A stretch of DNA of 64,000 nt from DGNJ01 sp002388905 (GCA_036843405.1 DAITSJ010000016.1:13564-77563), one strand, 5' to 3'. Positions 18,657 to 28,075 are shown, numbered from the stretch's first letter. The notes: generated by a model from the letters alone, not told the origin. Made by a program: numbers and translations.

Positions 18657-20420
18657 CTATGTGCGCACATAACTGCCCGGCGCGGGGTCCAGGACCGGAT
18701 AACGCGTATTCCCCAGTTTTTTCGGGGCACGCCGGGTCTTGCCGACCGTTTGGATCACCCAGTCCCCCCAGGGCTGCCACCAGGTTCCCTGCTCCTGGCG
18801 GGCGGACTGAGCCCATTCGCCCGCTTCCTCGTTCTCGACCGGCCCGATCAGGTATCTGGCCTTGGGGTTGTTGGGGGGATTTATCAGTCCCGCGATATGC
18901 CCGGCATTACTCAATACAAACGTGCTTTTTCCGGGAATCAACTGGCAGGTACGGTAACAGCCCCGCCAGGGTGTCAGGTGATCGGCATCCGCGCCCACGA
19001 CAAATGTTTCCAGTTCAATGGTGGAAAGATCCACGGGATAACCCATCACCTGGAATTCCCCCGGCTTGCAAAGGAGGTTGTGTTCGTAGAGGCTCAAAAA
19101 CTGCTTGTGGAGGGCGTAAGGCAGGTTTGTACTGTCGTCGTTCCAGTAGAGGATATCAAAAGGCGGGGGCTCGTTGCCGAGCAGGTAATTATTAACCCAG
19201 TAGCGCCAGACCAGGTCATTGGGCCGCATCCAGTTAAAGGTATTGCCCAGGGACCGGCCCGGCAGTATGCCTTTCGATTCACTGCGCTTGTGGGTGAGGT
19301 TCATGATGGATTTTTCGTGAAAGGCGCCCAGGGGGCAGGGCACGTCGAAATCCAGGAGCGTCACCACATAGGCCGCATGCCTTACTCTTTTGTCGCCGCG
19401 AGCCGCCATGATGTTCAACAGGAGAGTGGCGGTGATGCCCCCGGCACAAACACCCACCAGATTCAGTGTTTTGCTCCGGAAAATGCTGCAAATGGCATCC
19501 AGGGCTTCAAAACAGGCCGAAATATAAGTATCGAAATCCCAGTCCCGTTGTGCCGGCCCCGGGTTTCTCCAGCTCACGATAAAAACCGGAACACCCCGTC
19601 CCAGGGCGTACTCGACGAAACTCCGGCCCGGGGCCATGTCCATAAAATAGTAGCGGCTGATCTGCGGCGGGAGAATCAGGGTGGGCTCGGCCAGTACTTC
19701 CGAGGTGACGGGTTGGTACTGGATAAGTTCGAGCACCTCGTTTCTGAAGACAACCGCGCCCGGCGTCGCGGCCAGATCCCTGCCCACTTCGAACTGTTCC
19801 GGTAGCGCATGGCGGGGCAATGTTCGCCCCTCTGCCAGGTCCCCGATGAAATGACGGGCTCCCTTGAGCAGGCTGGCGCCCCCGCTTTTTACTGCCTTGT
19901 CGACTACCGCCGGGTTGGTCAGCAAATAGTTGCTGGGGGAGGCCGAGGAAAGGAGGATCTCGGTCAGGAAGCGAACATGCTCCCGGTTGCGCCAGTCGTC
20001 ACTGCGCTCTTCCTTGTCGACCAACCCCCGGATGGTATCGGACCAGGCCAGATAGCCCTGGGAAAGACGCCGGTAGAGAGGATTGGTTTGCCAGGCGGGG
20101 TCCTTGAAACGCACATCCTGCCTGGCTGGCTGGCGGTCCGATTTTCCCGCCATGATGCCCGACAATTCGGAGGTCAGTGCGCCGGTGCTTTTGGCAATAT
20201 CCCTGGCACTGATATTGCCTGCCACGGTCGCGAAGGTCTTCAACGTGCGGCTCAGATGGCCGCCCCTGAAAAACCCGTCGCCTGAATCCTGCCCGGCATG
20301 GCTTTCCTTTCTTTGTGCCGGTGTGCTCTCGGTCTTGTCCCGACGGGAACCTTTGGATTTCCCGGCGCGGGAAGCTCCGCCGGCACTCTTCTGGCCGGGT
20401 GGCCTTTTGCGTTGTGCCAT
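18657..20420 (-). CDS. phaC: polyhydroxyalkanoate synthase 1
   Basis: Polymerises 3-hydroxyacyl-CoA into PHA at the granule surface. 587 residues from ATG 20420 (a TTG six bases upstream is also possible; neither has a clear ribosome site). The first 60 residues are basic and low complexity (RKRPPGQKSAGG, KSKGSRRDK). The alpha/beta hydrolase core has the synthase lipase-like box GVCAGG (Cys325), the acid in VGADADHLTPW and the histidine in SNAGHIAGLINPP. Length and motifs fit class I/II single-subunit synthases. It is divergent from phaB and from a second, clearly distinct synthase of the same length. Confidence 0.93.
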   Translation of the reverse strand: MAQRKRPPGQKSAGGASRAGKSKGSRRDKTESTPAQRKESHAGQDSGDGFFRGGHLSRTLKTFATVAGNISARDIAKSTGALTSELSGIMAGKSDRQPARQDVRFKDPAWQTNPLYRRLSQGYLAWSDTIRGLVDKEERSDDWRNREHVRFLTEILLSSASPSNYLLTNPAVVDKAVKSGGASLLKGARHFIGDLAEGRTLPRHALPEQFEVGRDLAATPGAVVFRNEVLELIQYQPVTSEVLAEPTLILPPQISRYYFMDMAPGRSFVEYALGRGVPVFIVSWRNPGPAQRDWDFDTYISACFEALDAICSIFRSKTLNLVGVCAGGITATLLLNIMAARGDKRVRHAAYVVTLLDFDVPCPLGAFHEKSIMNLTHKRSESKGILPGRSLGNTFNWMRPNDLVWRYWVNNYLLGNEPPPFDILYWNDDSTNLPYALHKQFLSLYEHNLLCKPGEFQVMGYPVDLSTIELETFVVGADADHLTPWRGCYRTCQLIPGKSTFVLSNAGHIAGLINPPNNPKARYLIGPVENEEAGEWAQSARQEQGTWWQPWGDWVIQTVGKTRRAPKKLGNTRYPVLDPAPGSYVRT

Positions 20421-20757
20421 AGACAATACTTAGTATTTAGAGGCTTTAGTAGCGAAGTATAGTCCAGCGCGGAGCGGTTACCCGGGAAATCCATGGTCCC
20501 GCAAACCCCTGTGTCAGAACAAGCCCGCGGATACCCCAGAGTCTCAGTGGTCAGAACCACCGCCGCACCAATTGCCCTTGACTAACCCACAGGCTATTGT
20601 GGAAAGATGTATAGTTAAGGTACCCGGTCCCCGGCGAAGGCGGGTCGAAAAGGGACTAAATTGGCACCAACAAGGGCTTCCTCTAGAGGTCGCTTACATT
20701 CCCGCTCTCATTCCAGCCAAACAGTTTGGGCTTCTCATCGTTATAAGAGGGTATGTT
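20421..20757. other. phaC / phaB divergent intergenic region
   Basis: 337 bp between two divergent PHB genes. A candidate -10 TATACT for phaC lies at 20461-20456 (minus strand) without a clear -35. On the plus strand TTGACT (20578) and TATAGT (20610) are 26 bp apart, too far for a normal sigma-70 promoter. No coding signal or repeat was seen. Confidence 0.4.
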
Positions 20758-21480
20758 ATGGGTAGGTTAGCAGTGGTAACGGGGGGGACTCGCGGGATTG
20801 GGGAGGCAATCGCCTTGCTCCTGAAGGAATCCGGCTATCAGGTCGTAGCCAACTATGGGAGTAACGACGACCGGGCGAAGGCCTTCGAACAGGCGGCGGG
20901 CATCCCCATCAAGAAATTCGACGTCAGCGACTTCGAATCCTGCCGACAAGCCATCGACGAAATCGTCACCGAGCACGGTCCGATCGACATCGTCGTCAAC
21001 AACGCCGGGGTTACCCGGGACAGCACACTGCACAAGATGCCACCGGAAAACTGGCAGACCGTGATCCAGACAAATCTCAGCTCCTGCTATAACATGAGCA
21101 GGTGCGTCATCGAGGGCATGCGCGCGCGGGGCTTTGGCCGGATCGTCAATATCGGCTCCATGAACGGCCAGGCGGGACAGTACGGACAGGTCAATTACGC
21201 AGCGGCCAAATCGGGCATCCATGGTTTCACCAAGGCCCTGGCCCAGGAGGGCGCGGCCAGGGGCGTCACGGTCAATGCCGTGGCGCCGGGCTACGTGGAA
21301 ACGGATATGGTTCGGGCCGTCCCCCCCGAGGTACTGGAGAAAATCGTCGCCCAGATCCCCGTGGGACGCATGGGAAGGGCCAGGGACATTGCCCGTGCCG
21401 TTCTTTTCCTGGTCAGTGATGAATCGGATTTCATCACCGGCTCCACCATTTCTGTCAACGGCGGCCAGCACATGTACTGA
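20758..21480 (+). CDS. phaB: acetoacetyl-CoA reductase
   Basis: NADPH-dependent reduction of acetoacetyl-CoA to (R)-3-hydroxybutyryl-CoA, the PHB monomer. The 240-residue SDR has TGGTRGIG (glycine motif), NNAGVTRDSTLHKM, GSMNGQAGQYGQVNYAAAKSG with the catalytic Ser-Tyr-Lys, and PGYVETDMV. The GQxGQ loop is typical of PhaB. The open frame extends upstream to 20572, but ATG 20758 with AAGAGG before it begins the conserved MGRLAVVTGG. phaC2 follows 40 bp downstream and is probably co-transcribed. No phaA thiolase is in the window. Confidence 0.95.
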   Translation: MGRLAVVTGGTRGIGEAIALLLKESGYQVVANYGSNDDRAKAFEQAAGIPIKKFDVSDFESCRQAIDEIVTEHGPIDIVVNNAGVTRDSTLHKMPPENWQTVIQTNLSSCYNMSRCVIEGMRARGFGRIVNIGSMNGQAGQYGQVNYAAAKSGIHGFTKALAQEGAARGVTVNAVAPGYVETDMVRAVPPEVLEKIVAQIPVGRMGRARDIARAVLFLVSDESDFITGSTISVNGGQHMY

Positions 21481-21520
21481 CGCCGGCGACTCATTCGGAA
21501 TCGGGACATCAACAGTTATT

Positions 21521-23284
21521 ATGGATAACGGGCGTCACTCCAACGAAAATCTCCTTGCGAAACAACTAGAGGGCGTCCTTGAAAAGACAGTAAATCGCCG
21601 GCCCCGCTCCCCGGAGGAGGCCGACAATGCCCTGCGCGCCGCCGTTGTCAAGATAACCGGCGGCATGTCGCCGATTCAGGTGGTGTTGGCCTATATGGAC
21701 TGGCTGGCCCACCTGGCGCTGTCTCCGGGAAAACGCCGCCAGCTATGGGAAAGTCTGCGCGACAAAATCCTGGAACTGCGTCGACGCGCCGGGGATGACG
21801 GCCAGCCCCCGCCCTCCGCGTTCTCAAGCGCGCCATGGCGGGAAGCGCCCTTCGACCTTCTGGCCGCGGCTTACCTGTCGGTGAGGGAATGGGTGGCGGA
21901 GGCGTCGAGGGGTGTGAGCGGCGTCGAGGAATACCACGAGGAGCTGGTGGCCTTTATCAACGAGCAGATACTGGAAGCCCTGTCCCCCGCCAACTTTCCC
22001 CTCACCAACCCCGAAGTGCTGGCTACCACCCGCCGGGAGAAGGGGGCGAACCTGCTTCGGGGTGCCGGCCATCTCGCCCTGGACCTGGCCGCCAAGGTCA
22101 GCGGCGACAATCGCGCGAAGATGGGCGACTACCGGGTCGGGGAAAACCTGGCGACGACCCCCGGCAAGGTAATCTACCGCAACGAACTGATCGAGCTGAT
22201 CCAGTACAGCCCGACCACGGAAAAGGTCGCCAAGGAACCCGTCCTCATCGTACCGGCCTGGGTGATGAAGTACTACATCCTCGACCTCTCGCCCCACAAC
22301 TCGCTGGTGCGGTACCTGGTATCCCAGGGCAAGACGGTGTTCATGATCTCCTGGAAAAACCCCTCCGAAAAAGACCGCAACCTGGACCTGGACCAGTATC
22401 TGCAGCGGGGTTTGTTCGAGGCTGTCCGGGCCGTCAGGGCTGTGCGCCCCAGCGCCAGGATCAACGCCGTGGGTTACTGCATCGGGGGCACGTTACTGGC
22501 CATCGGCGCCGCCACCCTGGCCCGGGAGGACGACGATACCCTGAACAGTATCAGCCTGTTTGCCGCCCAGGTGGACTTTACCGAACCGGGCCCCATCAAC
22601 CGCATGATCAGCCAGAGCCAGGTGGCCTTTCTCAGCAGCCAGATGTGGGCGGACGGCTACCTGGACTCGGACTCCATGGCCGCCTCTTTTATGTCGCTGC
22701 GCTCCCGGGAACTGATCTGGCAGCCAACGGTGTCCCGCTATTATCTGGGCAGGGACGATAAACCGAACGACCTGATGGCCTGGAACGCGGACGGCACCCG
22801 CATGCCCTACAAGATGCACTCCCGCTATCTCCGGGAGCTTTACCTGGAAAACCGGCTGGCGGAATCGAAATTCGAGGTGGACGGCAAGCCGGTGTCGCTG
22901 CTGGACATCCGCGCACCCCTGTTCGCCGTGGGCACAACCACGGATCATGTCGCCCCCTGGAAATCCGTGTTCAAGATCAACCGCCTGACCCAGACAGAAG
23001 TAACTTTCCTGCTCACCAGCGGGGGCCACAATGCCGGCATCGTCAGTGGACCCAGCCATCCCCGACGCCAGTACCAGGTAGCGACCCGCAAGCCCGGCGA
23101 CAAATACACGGACCCCGATACCTGGGTGGCACGGCAAGCCGTGAATCAGGGGTCCTGGTGGCCGGAATGGGAACGATGGCTCGATGGCCAGTGCACCTCC
23201 CGGCTGAAACCGCCCCGCACCGGCGCCGCCGGGAAGGGTTACGGGGTACTCTGCGACGCCCCGGGCACCTATGTCTTTACTTAA
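21521..23284 (+). CDS. phaC: polyhydroxyalkanoate synthase 2
   Basis: Second PHA synthase, 587 residues from ATG 21521; the frame is open upstream through phaB but the conserved protein starts here. Synthase box GYCIGG (Cys320), acid in VGTTTDHVAPW, histidine in SGGHNAGIVSGP, and the WWPEW motif before the C terminus. It differs from the divergent synthase over its whole length, with a long N-terminal helical region of about 200 residues, so it is not a recent duplicate. Immediately downstream of phaB. Two synthases with one reductase suggest different substrate ranges or growth conditions; this is inference. Confidence 0.93.
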   Translation: MDNGRHSNENLLAKQLEGVLEKTVNRRPRSPEEADNALRAAVVKITGGMSPIQVVLAYMDWLAHLALSPGKRRQLWESLRDKILELRRRAGDDGQPPPSAFSSAPWREAPFDLLAAAYLSVREWVAEASRGVSGVEEYHEELVAFINEQILEALSPANFPLTNPEVLATTRREKGANLLRGAGHLALDLAAKVSGDNRAKMGDYRVGENLATTPGKVIYRNELIELIQYSPTTEKVAKEPVLIVPAWVMKYYILDLSPHNSLVRYLVSQGKTVFMISWKNPSEKDRNLDLDQYLQRGLFEAVRAVRAVRPSARINAVGYCIGGTLLAIGAATLAREDDDTLNSISLFAAQVDFTEPGPINRMISQSQVAFLSSQMWADGYLDSDSMAASFMSLRSRELIWQPTVSRYYLGRDDKPNDLMAWNADGTRMPYKMHSRYLRELYLENRLAESKFEVDGKPVSLLDIRAPLFAVGTTTDHVAPWKSVFKINRLTQTEVTFLLTSGGHNAGIVSGPSHPRRQYQVATRKPGDKYTDPDTWVARQAVNQGSWWPEWERWLDGQCTSRLKPPRTGAAGKGYGVLCDAPGTYVFT

Positions 23285-23362
23285 CGGATCGGCGCTGACG
23301 CGGTACCGCCGCCCTGCTACAATCCTCCGCCCCGAAACCCGCGCCAGACCGAACCACCGAGC

Positions 23363-25372
23363 TTGAATAAACTCAACCCCCAACAGTCCATCGCGGTCCG
23401 CTATATCGACGGCCCTCTGCTGGTGCTGGCCGGTGCCGGCAGCGGCAAGACCAGTGTGATCACCCGCAAGATCGCCTATCTGATAGGCGAGTGCGGCCTG
23501 CATGCCCGGCACGTGGCCGCCGTCACCTTCACCAACAAGGCGGCCCGGGAAATGAAGGCGCGGGTAAGCCAACTGGTAAAGGGCAAGGCCGCCAGCGGCC
23601 TTACAGTCAGCACCTTCCACAACCTGGGCCTCAACATCATCCGCCGGGAAATTCGCCACTTCGGCTTCAAGCCGGGTTTCTCCATTTTCGACAGCGAGGA
23701 CGCCCGCAACCTTCTGCGCGACCTGATGCTCCGGGACGGGGACGTCAATACCGATCACCTGGACCTGGTCCAGCGCCAGATTTCCGCCTGGAAAAACGCC
23801 CTGACCGCGCCCGCCGATGCCCTGTCCCGGGCGGAAAGCGCCGGCGAGCAGGGAATTGCCGTACTCTACGAGCGCTACTGCCAGGCGCTTAAGGCCTACA
23901 ACGCTGTCGACTTCGACGACCTGATCCTGCTGCCGGTGCATATGCTCGAGACCGAGCCGGAGCAACTGGAAAAGTGGCGCAACCGCATCCGCTACCTGCT
24001 GGTGGACGAATACCAGGACACCAACCTGGCCCAGTACCGCCTGGTAAAACTGCTCACCGGCGAACGCGGCGCGCTCACCGTGGTGGGCGATGACGACCAG
24101 TCCATTTATGCCTGGCGGGGCGCCCGGCCCGAAAACCTGGCCCAGCTCCGGGAAGATTACGGGCACCTGAAAGTGATCAAGCTCGAACAGAATTACCGTT
24201 CCACGGCCCGCATCCTGCGTACCGCCAACCGGCTTATTGCCAACAACCCGCACGTGTTTGAAAAATCCCTGTGGAGCGAACTGGGCCTGGGTGAGCCAAT
24301 ACGGGTCATCCGCTGCAGCAACGAGGAAACGGAAATGGAGCGGGTGGTCAACGAAATTCTCGCCCTGCGCCTGCATAAAAACTGCCATTTCAGGGATTTC
24401 GCCGTGCTCTACCGGGGCAACCACCAGTCCCGCCTGCTGGAGATGAAATTGCGCAGCCAGGGCATTCCCTACCAGCTCAGCGGCGGCACCTCCTTTTATT
24501 CCCGGACCGAGATAAAGGACATCATGGCCTACCTGCGCCTGATGATTAATCCGGACGACGACAACGCGTTCCTGCGCATTATCAATACGCCCCGCCGGCA
24601 GATCGGCACCTCGACCCTGCAGAAACTCGGCGAATACGCAAACCAGCGGCACATCTCGATGCTCCAGGCCATCGACGAAATGGGTCTCCAGGCCCTGATG
24701 CCGGAACAGAACCTCAAGCGGCTGCGCCAGTTCAAGCGCTGGATGGAGAACGTCAACCGCAACTGCCTGAGCAACGACCCCGTCGCCGCCATCCGGGAAA
24801 TGATAGCCGACATCGATTACGAAGGCTGGCTGCACCAGAACGCCAGCAGCGCCGCCGTGGCCGAAAAGCGCATGGGCAATGTGGAATTTTTGATCGGCCA
24901 GCTTGCCGGCGCCCTCGGGGACAACGAGGATGATGGCGACAAGGGCATCGAGAACGCCATCGCCAGGCTGGTGCTGCGCGACCTGCTCGAACGGCAGGAA
25001 GAGGATTCGGCGGACGACAAAGTCCAGCTTATGACCCTTCACGCCGCCAAGGGGCTGGAATTTCCCCATGTTTTCCTGGTGGGCTGCGAGGAAGCGCTGC
25101 TCCCCCACCGCACCAGTATCGAGGAAGGCAATATCGAGGAAGAGCGACGGCTCGCCTATGTGGGCATTACCCGGGCCCAGCGCAGCCTGACCCTGACGCT
25201 GGCGGCCAAACGTAAACTGTTCGGCGATATCAGCGAAACCACCCCCAGCCGCTTTATCGAGGAACTGCCCGCGGAGGACATCGAGCGGGAAGGTTTCGGC
25301 GAGAGCAGCGAGGAGACTCGCCGGGAGAAAGGCCAGGAATCCCTGGCGGCACTCAAGGGCCTGTTCGCCTGA
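23363..25372 (+). CDS. rep: ATP-dependent DNA helicase Rep
   Basis: Superfamily 1A 3'-5' helicase that clears proteins ahead of replication forks. The 669-residue length matches E. coli Rep. Walker A is AGAGSGKT near 24, motif II LVDEYQDTN, motif III VGDDDQSIYAWRGA, motif IV QNYRST, motif V TLHAAKGLEFPHVFLVG, motif VI RRLAYVGITRAQ. The start is TTG at 23363 (NKLNPQQSIAV follows), chosen because the Rep family begins a few residues before LNPxQ and no ATG is available. A bidirectional terminator separates it from the convergent cytochrome gene. Confidence 0.96.
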   Translation: MNKLNPQQSIAVRYIDGPLLVLAGAGSGKTSVITRKIAYLIGECGLHARHVAAVTFTNKAAREMKARVSQLVKGKAASGLTVSTFHNLGLNIIRREIRHFGFKPGFSIFDSEDARNLLRDLMLRDGDVNTDHLDLVQRQISAWKNALTAPADALSRAESAGEQGIAVLYERYCQALKAYNAVDFDDLILLPVHMLETEPEQLEKWRNRIRYLLVDEYQDTNLAQYRLVKLLTGERGALTVVGDDDQSIYAWRGARPENLAQLREDYGHLKVIKLEQNYRSTARILRTANRLIANNPHVFEKSLWSELGLGEPIRVIRCSNEETEMERVVNEILALRLHKNCHFRDFAVLYRGNHQSRLLEMKLRSQGIPYQLSGGTSFYSRTEIKDIMAYLRLMINPDDDNAFLRIINTPRRQIGTSTLQKLGEYANQRHISMLQAIDEMGLQALMPEQNLKRLRQFKRWMENVNRNCLSNDPVAAIREMIADIDYEGWLHQNASSAAVAEKRMGNVEFLIGQLAGALGDNEDDGDKGIENAIARLVLRDLLERQEEDSADDKVQLMTLHAAKGLEFPHVFLVGCEEALLPHRTSIEEGNIEEERRLAYVGITRAQRSLTLTLAAKRKLFGDISETTPSRFIEELPAEDIEREGFGESSEETRREKGQESLAALKGLFA

Positions 25373-25388
25373 GCTGACGACCCGGGCA

Positions 25389-25418
25389 CAAAAAAAGCCG
25401 CGACCCGCGCGGCTTTTT
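25389..25418. terminator. bidirectional terminator between rep and cytochrome c
   Basis: Stem GCCGCG / CGCGGC (25397-25402 and 25408-25413) flanked by an A-run on the left and T5 on the right, so it can terminate both convergent genes. Confidence 0.85.
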
Positions 25419-25436
25419 CCGAGAGCTACCCCACCG

Positions 25437-25880
25437 TTACTGGCTCTGCTCCACCATGTAATCTACGGTGGCCTTAATTTCCTCTTCGGAACAATCCATG
25501 CACAACCCTTTGGGCGGCATGCCCCTGAAACCCTGAATGGAGTGGGTATAGAGCGTATCCATGCCCTTGGCGATACGGTCGGACCAGGCAGCGGCATCGC
25601 CCAGCTTGGGTGCACCGGCGGCACCGGTGGCATGGCACGAGAAGCAGTACTTGTCGTAGATGGCCTTGGGCTCGCGGGGTTCGCCGCCATCGCTGGCCGC
25701 CGGGGCCGCGGAAGCAACCTCGCCCTCCAGTGAGACCTCGCCCGCGGGCTGCAGGCGTTCCGACATGGCTTTCTCCTGCCTGTCAGTGAGTTCCACTTCC
25801 TTCTCTTCACCGCCGCAGGCGGCCAGGGCCAGCGCGGCAATCAATGCCGTGGACATGCCTGCTGTTTTCAGAAAACTCAT
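25437..25880 (-). CDS. lipid-anchored cytochrome c5-type protein
   Basis: A 147-residue periplasmic electron carrier. MSFLKTAGMSTALIAALALAAC is a lipoprotein signal with lipobox LAAC, an unusual anchor for cytochrome c5. A charged linker follows, then a single c-type haem motif CFSCH with the axial Met in FRGMPPKG. The pair CMDC near the C terminus is the disulfide diagnostic for cytochrome c5. ATG 25880 has AAGGAGA before it; the frame continues upstream but without a signal peptide. It lies near rep, as cytochrome c5 does in Pseudomonas. Redox partner unknown. Confidence 0.88.
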   Translation of the reverse strand: MSFLKTAGMSTALIAALALAACGGEEKEVELTDRQEKAMSERLQPAGEVSLEGEVASAAPAASDGGEPREPKAIYDKYCFSCHATGAAGAPKLGDAAAWSDRIAKGMDTLYTHSIQGFRGMPPKGLCMDCSEEEIKATVDYMVEQSQ

Positions 25881-26002
25881 TCGGGTCTCCTTAATGGACA
25901 ACGCTATTAGGGTCGAGTCGGCATTATAGCGGCAAATTATAAAGGGGCAAACGCGCCCGTCGCGGTTGTTGAGATAACCCCGGCGGGCGGTCACAATAAC
26001 GC

Positions 26003-26575
26003 ATGGACAAAATTTTCCTGAGCGCCGACCAACTCCTGGAAGACGCCTTTACCCTGGGCATGTCAGTCATCGACAGCGGATACCGACCCGACTTTCTGGT
26101 GGCTATCTGGCGGGGCGGCACGCCGGTAGGCATCGCCATCCAGGAACTGCTGGCCTACTTCGATATTCCCAACGAGCACCAGACCCTGCGTACCCGCCAC
26201 TACACCGGTATCGACCAGCGACTGCCCTCGGTACAGGTGGATGGCCTGGAGCCGGTCCTGGACAAGATTACCGCCAACAGCCGCGTCCTCATTGTCGACG
26301 ACGTCTACGACACCGGCCTCAGCGCCCGCGAGGTTGTCGCGGCCATCGAAAACGCCTTCGTCGATCCACCCGAAGTGCGCGTGGCAACCATCTACTACAA
26401 GCCGGATCACAACAAGAGCGGGCGGGCGCCGGATTACTATCTCCACGTCACCTCGGCGTGGCTCGTCTTTCCCCACGAACTGATGGGCCTGAGCACCGGC
26501 GAGATCCTCAACGACAAGCCGGGCGCAACGACCTTGAAGCAGCACATCGACGCGGGCCGTCGACAGACAGATTAG
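26003..26575 (+). CDS. purine-type phosphoribosyltransferase
   Basis: A 190-residue type I phosphoribosyltransferase. The PRPP loop VLIVDDVYDTGLSA lies near 93-106, and the N-terminal PPi loop is in VAIWRGGTPVG. Length and the AWLVFPHE hood segment resemble hypoxanthine/guanine salvage enzymes annotated Hpt/Gpt-like; it does not look like canonical Xpt or E. coli Hpt. The probable role is purine base salvage with PRPP in the cytoplasm; the base is not fixed by motifs. It is divergent from the cytochrome gene and ends 48 bp before the first tRNA-Arg. Confidence 0.8.
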   Translation: MDKIFLSADQLLEDAFTLGMSVIDSGYRPDFLVAIWRGGTPVGIAIQELLAYFDIPNEHQTLRTRHYTGIDQRLPSVQVDGLEPVLDKITANSRVLIVDDVYDTGLSAREVVAAIENAFVDPPEVRVATIYYKPDHNKSGRAPDYYLHVTSAWLVFPHELMGLSTGEILNDKPGATTLKQHIDAGRRQTD

Positions 26576-26623
26576 ACATTCCGCCCCCCAGTCATTATCA
26601 TTCGCTCCCCGCGTCACGGATAT

Positions 26624-26700
<77 letters not shown>

Positions 26701-26732
26701 AGTACTAAAATCGATACACTCGCGGTTTCCAC

Positions 26733-26809
26733 GCCTCCGTAGCTCAGCTGGATAGAGTAACCGGCTTCGAACCGGTTGGTCGGGAGTTCGAATCTCTCCG
26801 GAGGCGCCA
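26733..26809 (+). tRNA. tRNA-Arg (anticodon TCG)
   Basis: A 77-nt cloverleaf: acceptor GCCTCCG / CGGAGGC, D arm GCTCAGCTGGATAGAG, anticodon stem ACCGG / CCGGT with loop CTTCGAA (anticodon TCG), T loop TTCGAAT, encoded CCA. It lies 32 bp after tRNA-Arg(CCG), probably in one transcript. The accessory block 26.8-29.4 kb begins just after its 3' end. Confidence 0.96.
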
Positions 26810-26840
26810 TACTAAGAGGGGTGTATATCGAGCACATGGT

Positions 26841-27050
26841 TTACACCCTGTACCGGAGACACCGGTGCCATTCCTCGATGAAGATGGCATCGGCTTCGCG
26901 CGGCGGGACGGCATACTCTCTTTTCACTTCATCAAGGATACGCACAGGTAGTCCGGGACCGGGGAAGGGATGGCGGCGAACCCTGTCGTAGGGCATCCAG
27001 GGCGATCTTGCGCGCCTCGTCCTTGAACAGTTTGCGCAGGGGCTCCACGA
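26841..27050 (-). pseudogene. GMP synthase (guaA) internal fragment, frameshifted
   Basis: Reading the minus strand from about 27048 gives [17 protein letters not shown], the GuaA C-terminal-domain block. A few codons are then lost with a frameshift, and the next frame continues [28 protein letters not shown] and [12 protein letters not shown] before TAA at 26843. These match GuaA blocks ([30 protein letters not shown]) in order. The fragment corresponds only to the part before the last 50 or so residues; both ends are missing. A functional guaA must be elsewhere. It is probably a leftover from integration or rearrangement beside the tRNA-Arg pair. Confidence 0.85.
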
Positions 27051-27236
27051 CTCAGGACTTCAGGTACTTGAATAGTGTCCGGAATCTCTAGCAGGCCCTT
27101 GGGTATTGCTTCAATCCCTGCGGCAGGCAGAAATTATCCTCGAAACTGACAAGTCGGGCGTATAATAAGTTTTCCTGCGATGCACTGTAGCCACCTCGAA
27201 CCGCACCAACCAATCATCGATTAGACATTGGCGAGA
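27051..27236. other. non-coding stretch between guaA remnant and lipoprotein gene
   Basis: No open frame with recognisable coding signal. A plus-strand TATAAT occurs near 27160 without a convincing -35 and points at no gene. It may be debris from the same event that left the guaA fragment. Confidence 0.4.
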
Positions 27237-28058
27237 TCATTTGGAAAGATCAAATTCCGCCAGTTGTGCGCCGCTTTCAGAGTGCAAAGTATAGGAGAGA
27301 ACCTGTGCATTCATTTCAGGCCCCTCCCCAGCAATAGCCACCTCCAGCAACTGGAGACGAGCACGGGCATAAATCTGCCGACCTACATTGCCCTCCTGTT
27401 CCAACAGGGCAATTACCCTCCTCGCATCTTCGGCGGAAGTTTTCCATACATAACCGTCCAGCGCATTGGTCAAACGCAACTTCACATGAAGTATATCTAT
27501 TCCCTTATATGCTTCGCGCAGCACCGGCCAGTTGGTGGGACTGAAGCTGATAGAACTGCCGGGAGTCATAGGCCCGATATAGAATTCACCGTAACCGGGA
27601 TCATAGTCACCAAGCCGTCCGCCAATATTGGTGGTGATAAAACCTATATTCCGGGCTGATTTGCCCAGAGATTCAAGCCGGGCGCGCTCCCGGGCAACCA
27701 GACCGGCACGGTTGAACTCGTTCACAGTCTGGCCGTCATACGTATTTCCGGATCTCCCGACATTACGTTCGGCGACTTCCCCGTAATCAGGATGATTGCC
27801 AGTCCAGTCCACATAGACCCAATACATTTCGTAACCGCTGGGGTCATTAAGTTCACCGCCACGCGTGCCGGGTGTGGCATGATTTGAGGTATCTGCTGTC
27901 GGTGTGCCGGCGTTGGCTGCCGGAAAGGAAGCAACTTCGGCGTGTGTCGCAGGCGCAGTAACGTACGATACTGGTTCCGGCTCATCACCGCATGCAACAA
28001 GCCCCAGTATACCTACACCTGACAGGCCCATCAGAAGGAAGCGTATAGAAATAATCAT
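27237..28058 (-). CDS. unrecognised lipoprotein
   Basis: 273 residues from ATG 28058, chosen for GGGGAG 8 bp upstream and because it starts the lipoprotein signal MIISIRFLLMGLSGVGILGL with lipobox LVAC. After it comes a low-complexity linker (about residues 25-70, rich in Ala, Thr, Pro), then a globular domain. I recognise no family. Visible blocks: YWVYVDWTGNHPDYGE, NIGFITTNIGGRLGDYDPGYGEFYIGP, FSPTNWPVLREAYKG. No cysteine beyond the lipobox. It begins 15 bp after the stop of the next lipoprotein gene, so they form a two-gene operon. Base composition is visibly less GC-rich than the neighbours, suggesting acquired DNA. Confidence 0.7.
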   Translation of the reverse strand: MIISIRFLLMGLSGVGILGLVACGDEPEPVSYVTAPATHAEVASFPAANAGTPTADTSNHATPGTRGGELNDPSGYEMYWVYVDWTGNHPDYGEVAERNVGRSGNTYDGQTVNEFNRAGLVARERARLESLGKSARNIGFITTNIGGRLGDYDPGYGEFYIGPMTPGSSISFSPTNWPVLREAYKGIDILHVKLRLTNALDGYVWKTSAEDARRVIALLEQEGNVGRQIYARARLQLLEVAIAGEGPEMNAQVLSYTLHSESGAQLAEFDLSK

Positions 28059-28075
28059 TTCATATACTCCCCTGA

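Noticed and set aside
20578..20615. TTGACT and TATAGT before phaB as a promoter
   Set aside because: Spacing of 26 bp is not usable by sigma-70.
20660..20676. TTGGCAC...GGGC as a sigma-54 promoter before phaB
   Set aside because: The distance from GG to GC is one base too long for the -24/-12 consensus.
22493..25108. 871-codon minus-strand open frame
   Set aside because: Antisense to phaC2 and rep, both certain genes; it has the Gly/Val/His-rich look of high-GC shadow frames and no family motif.
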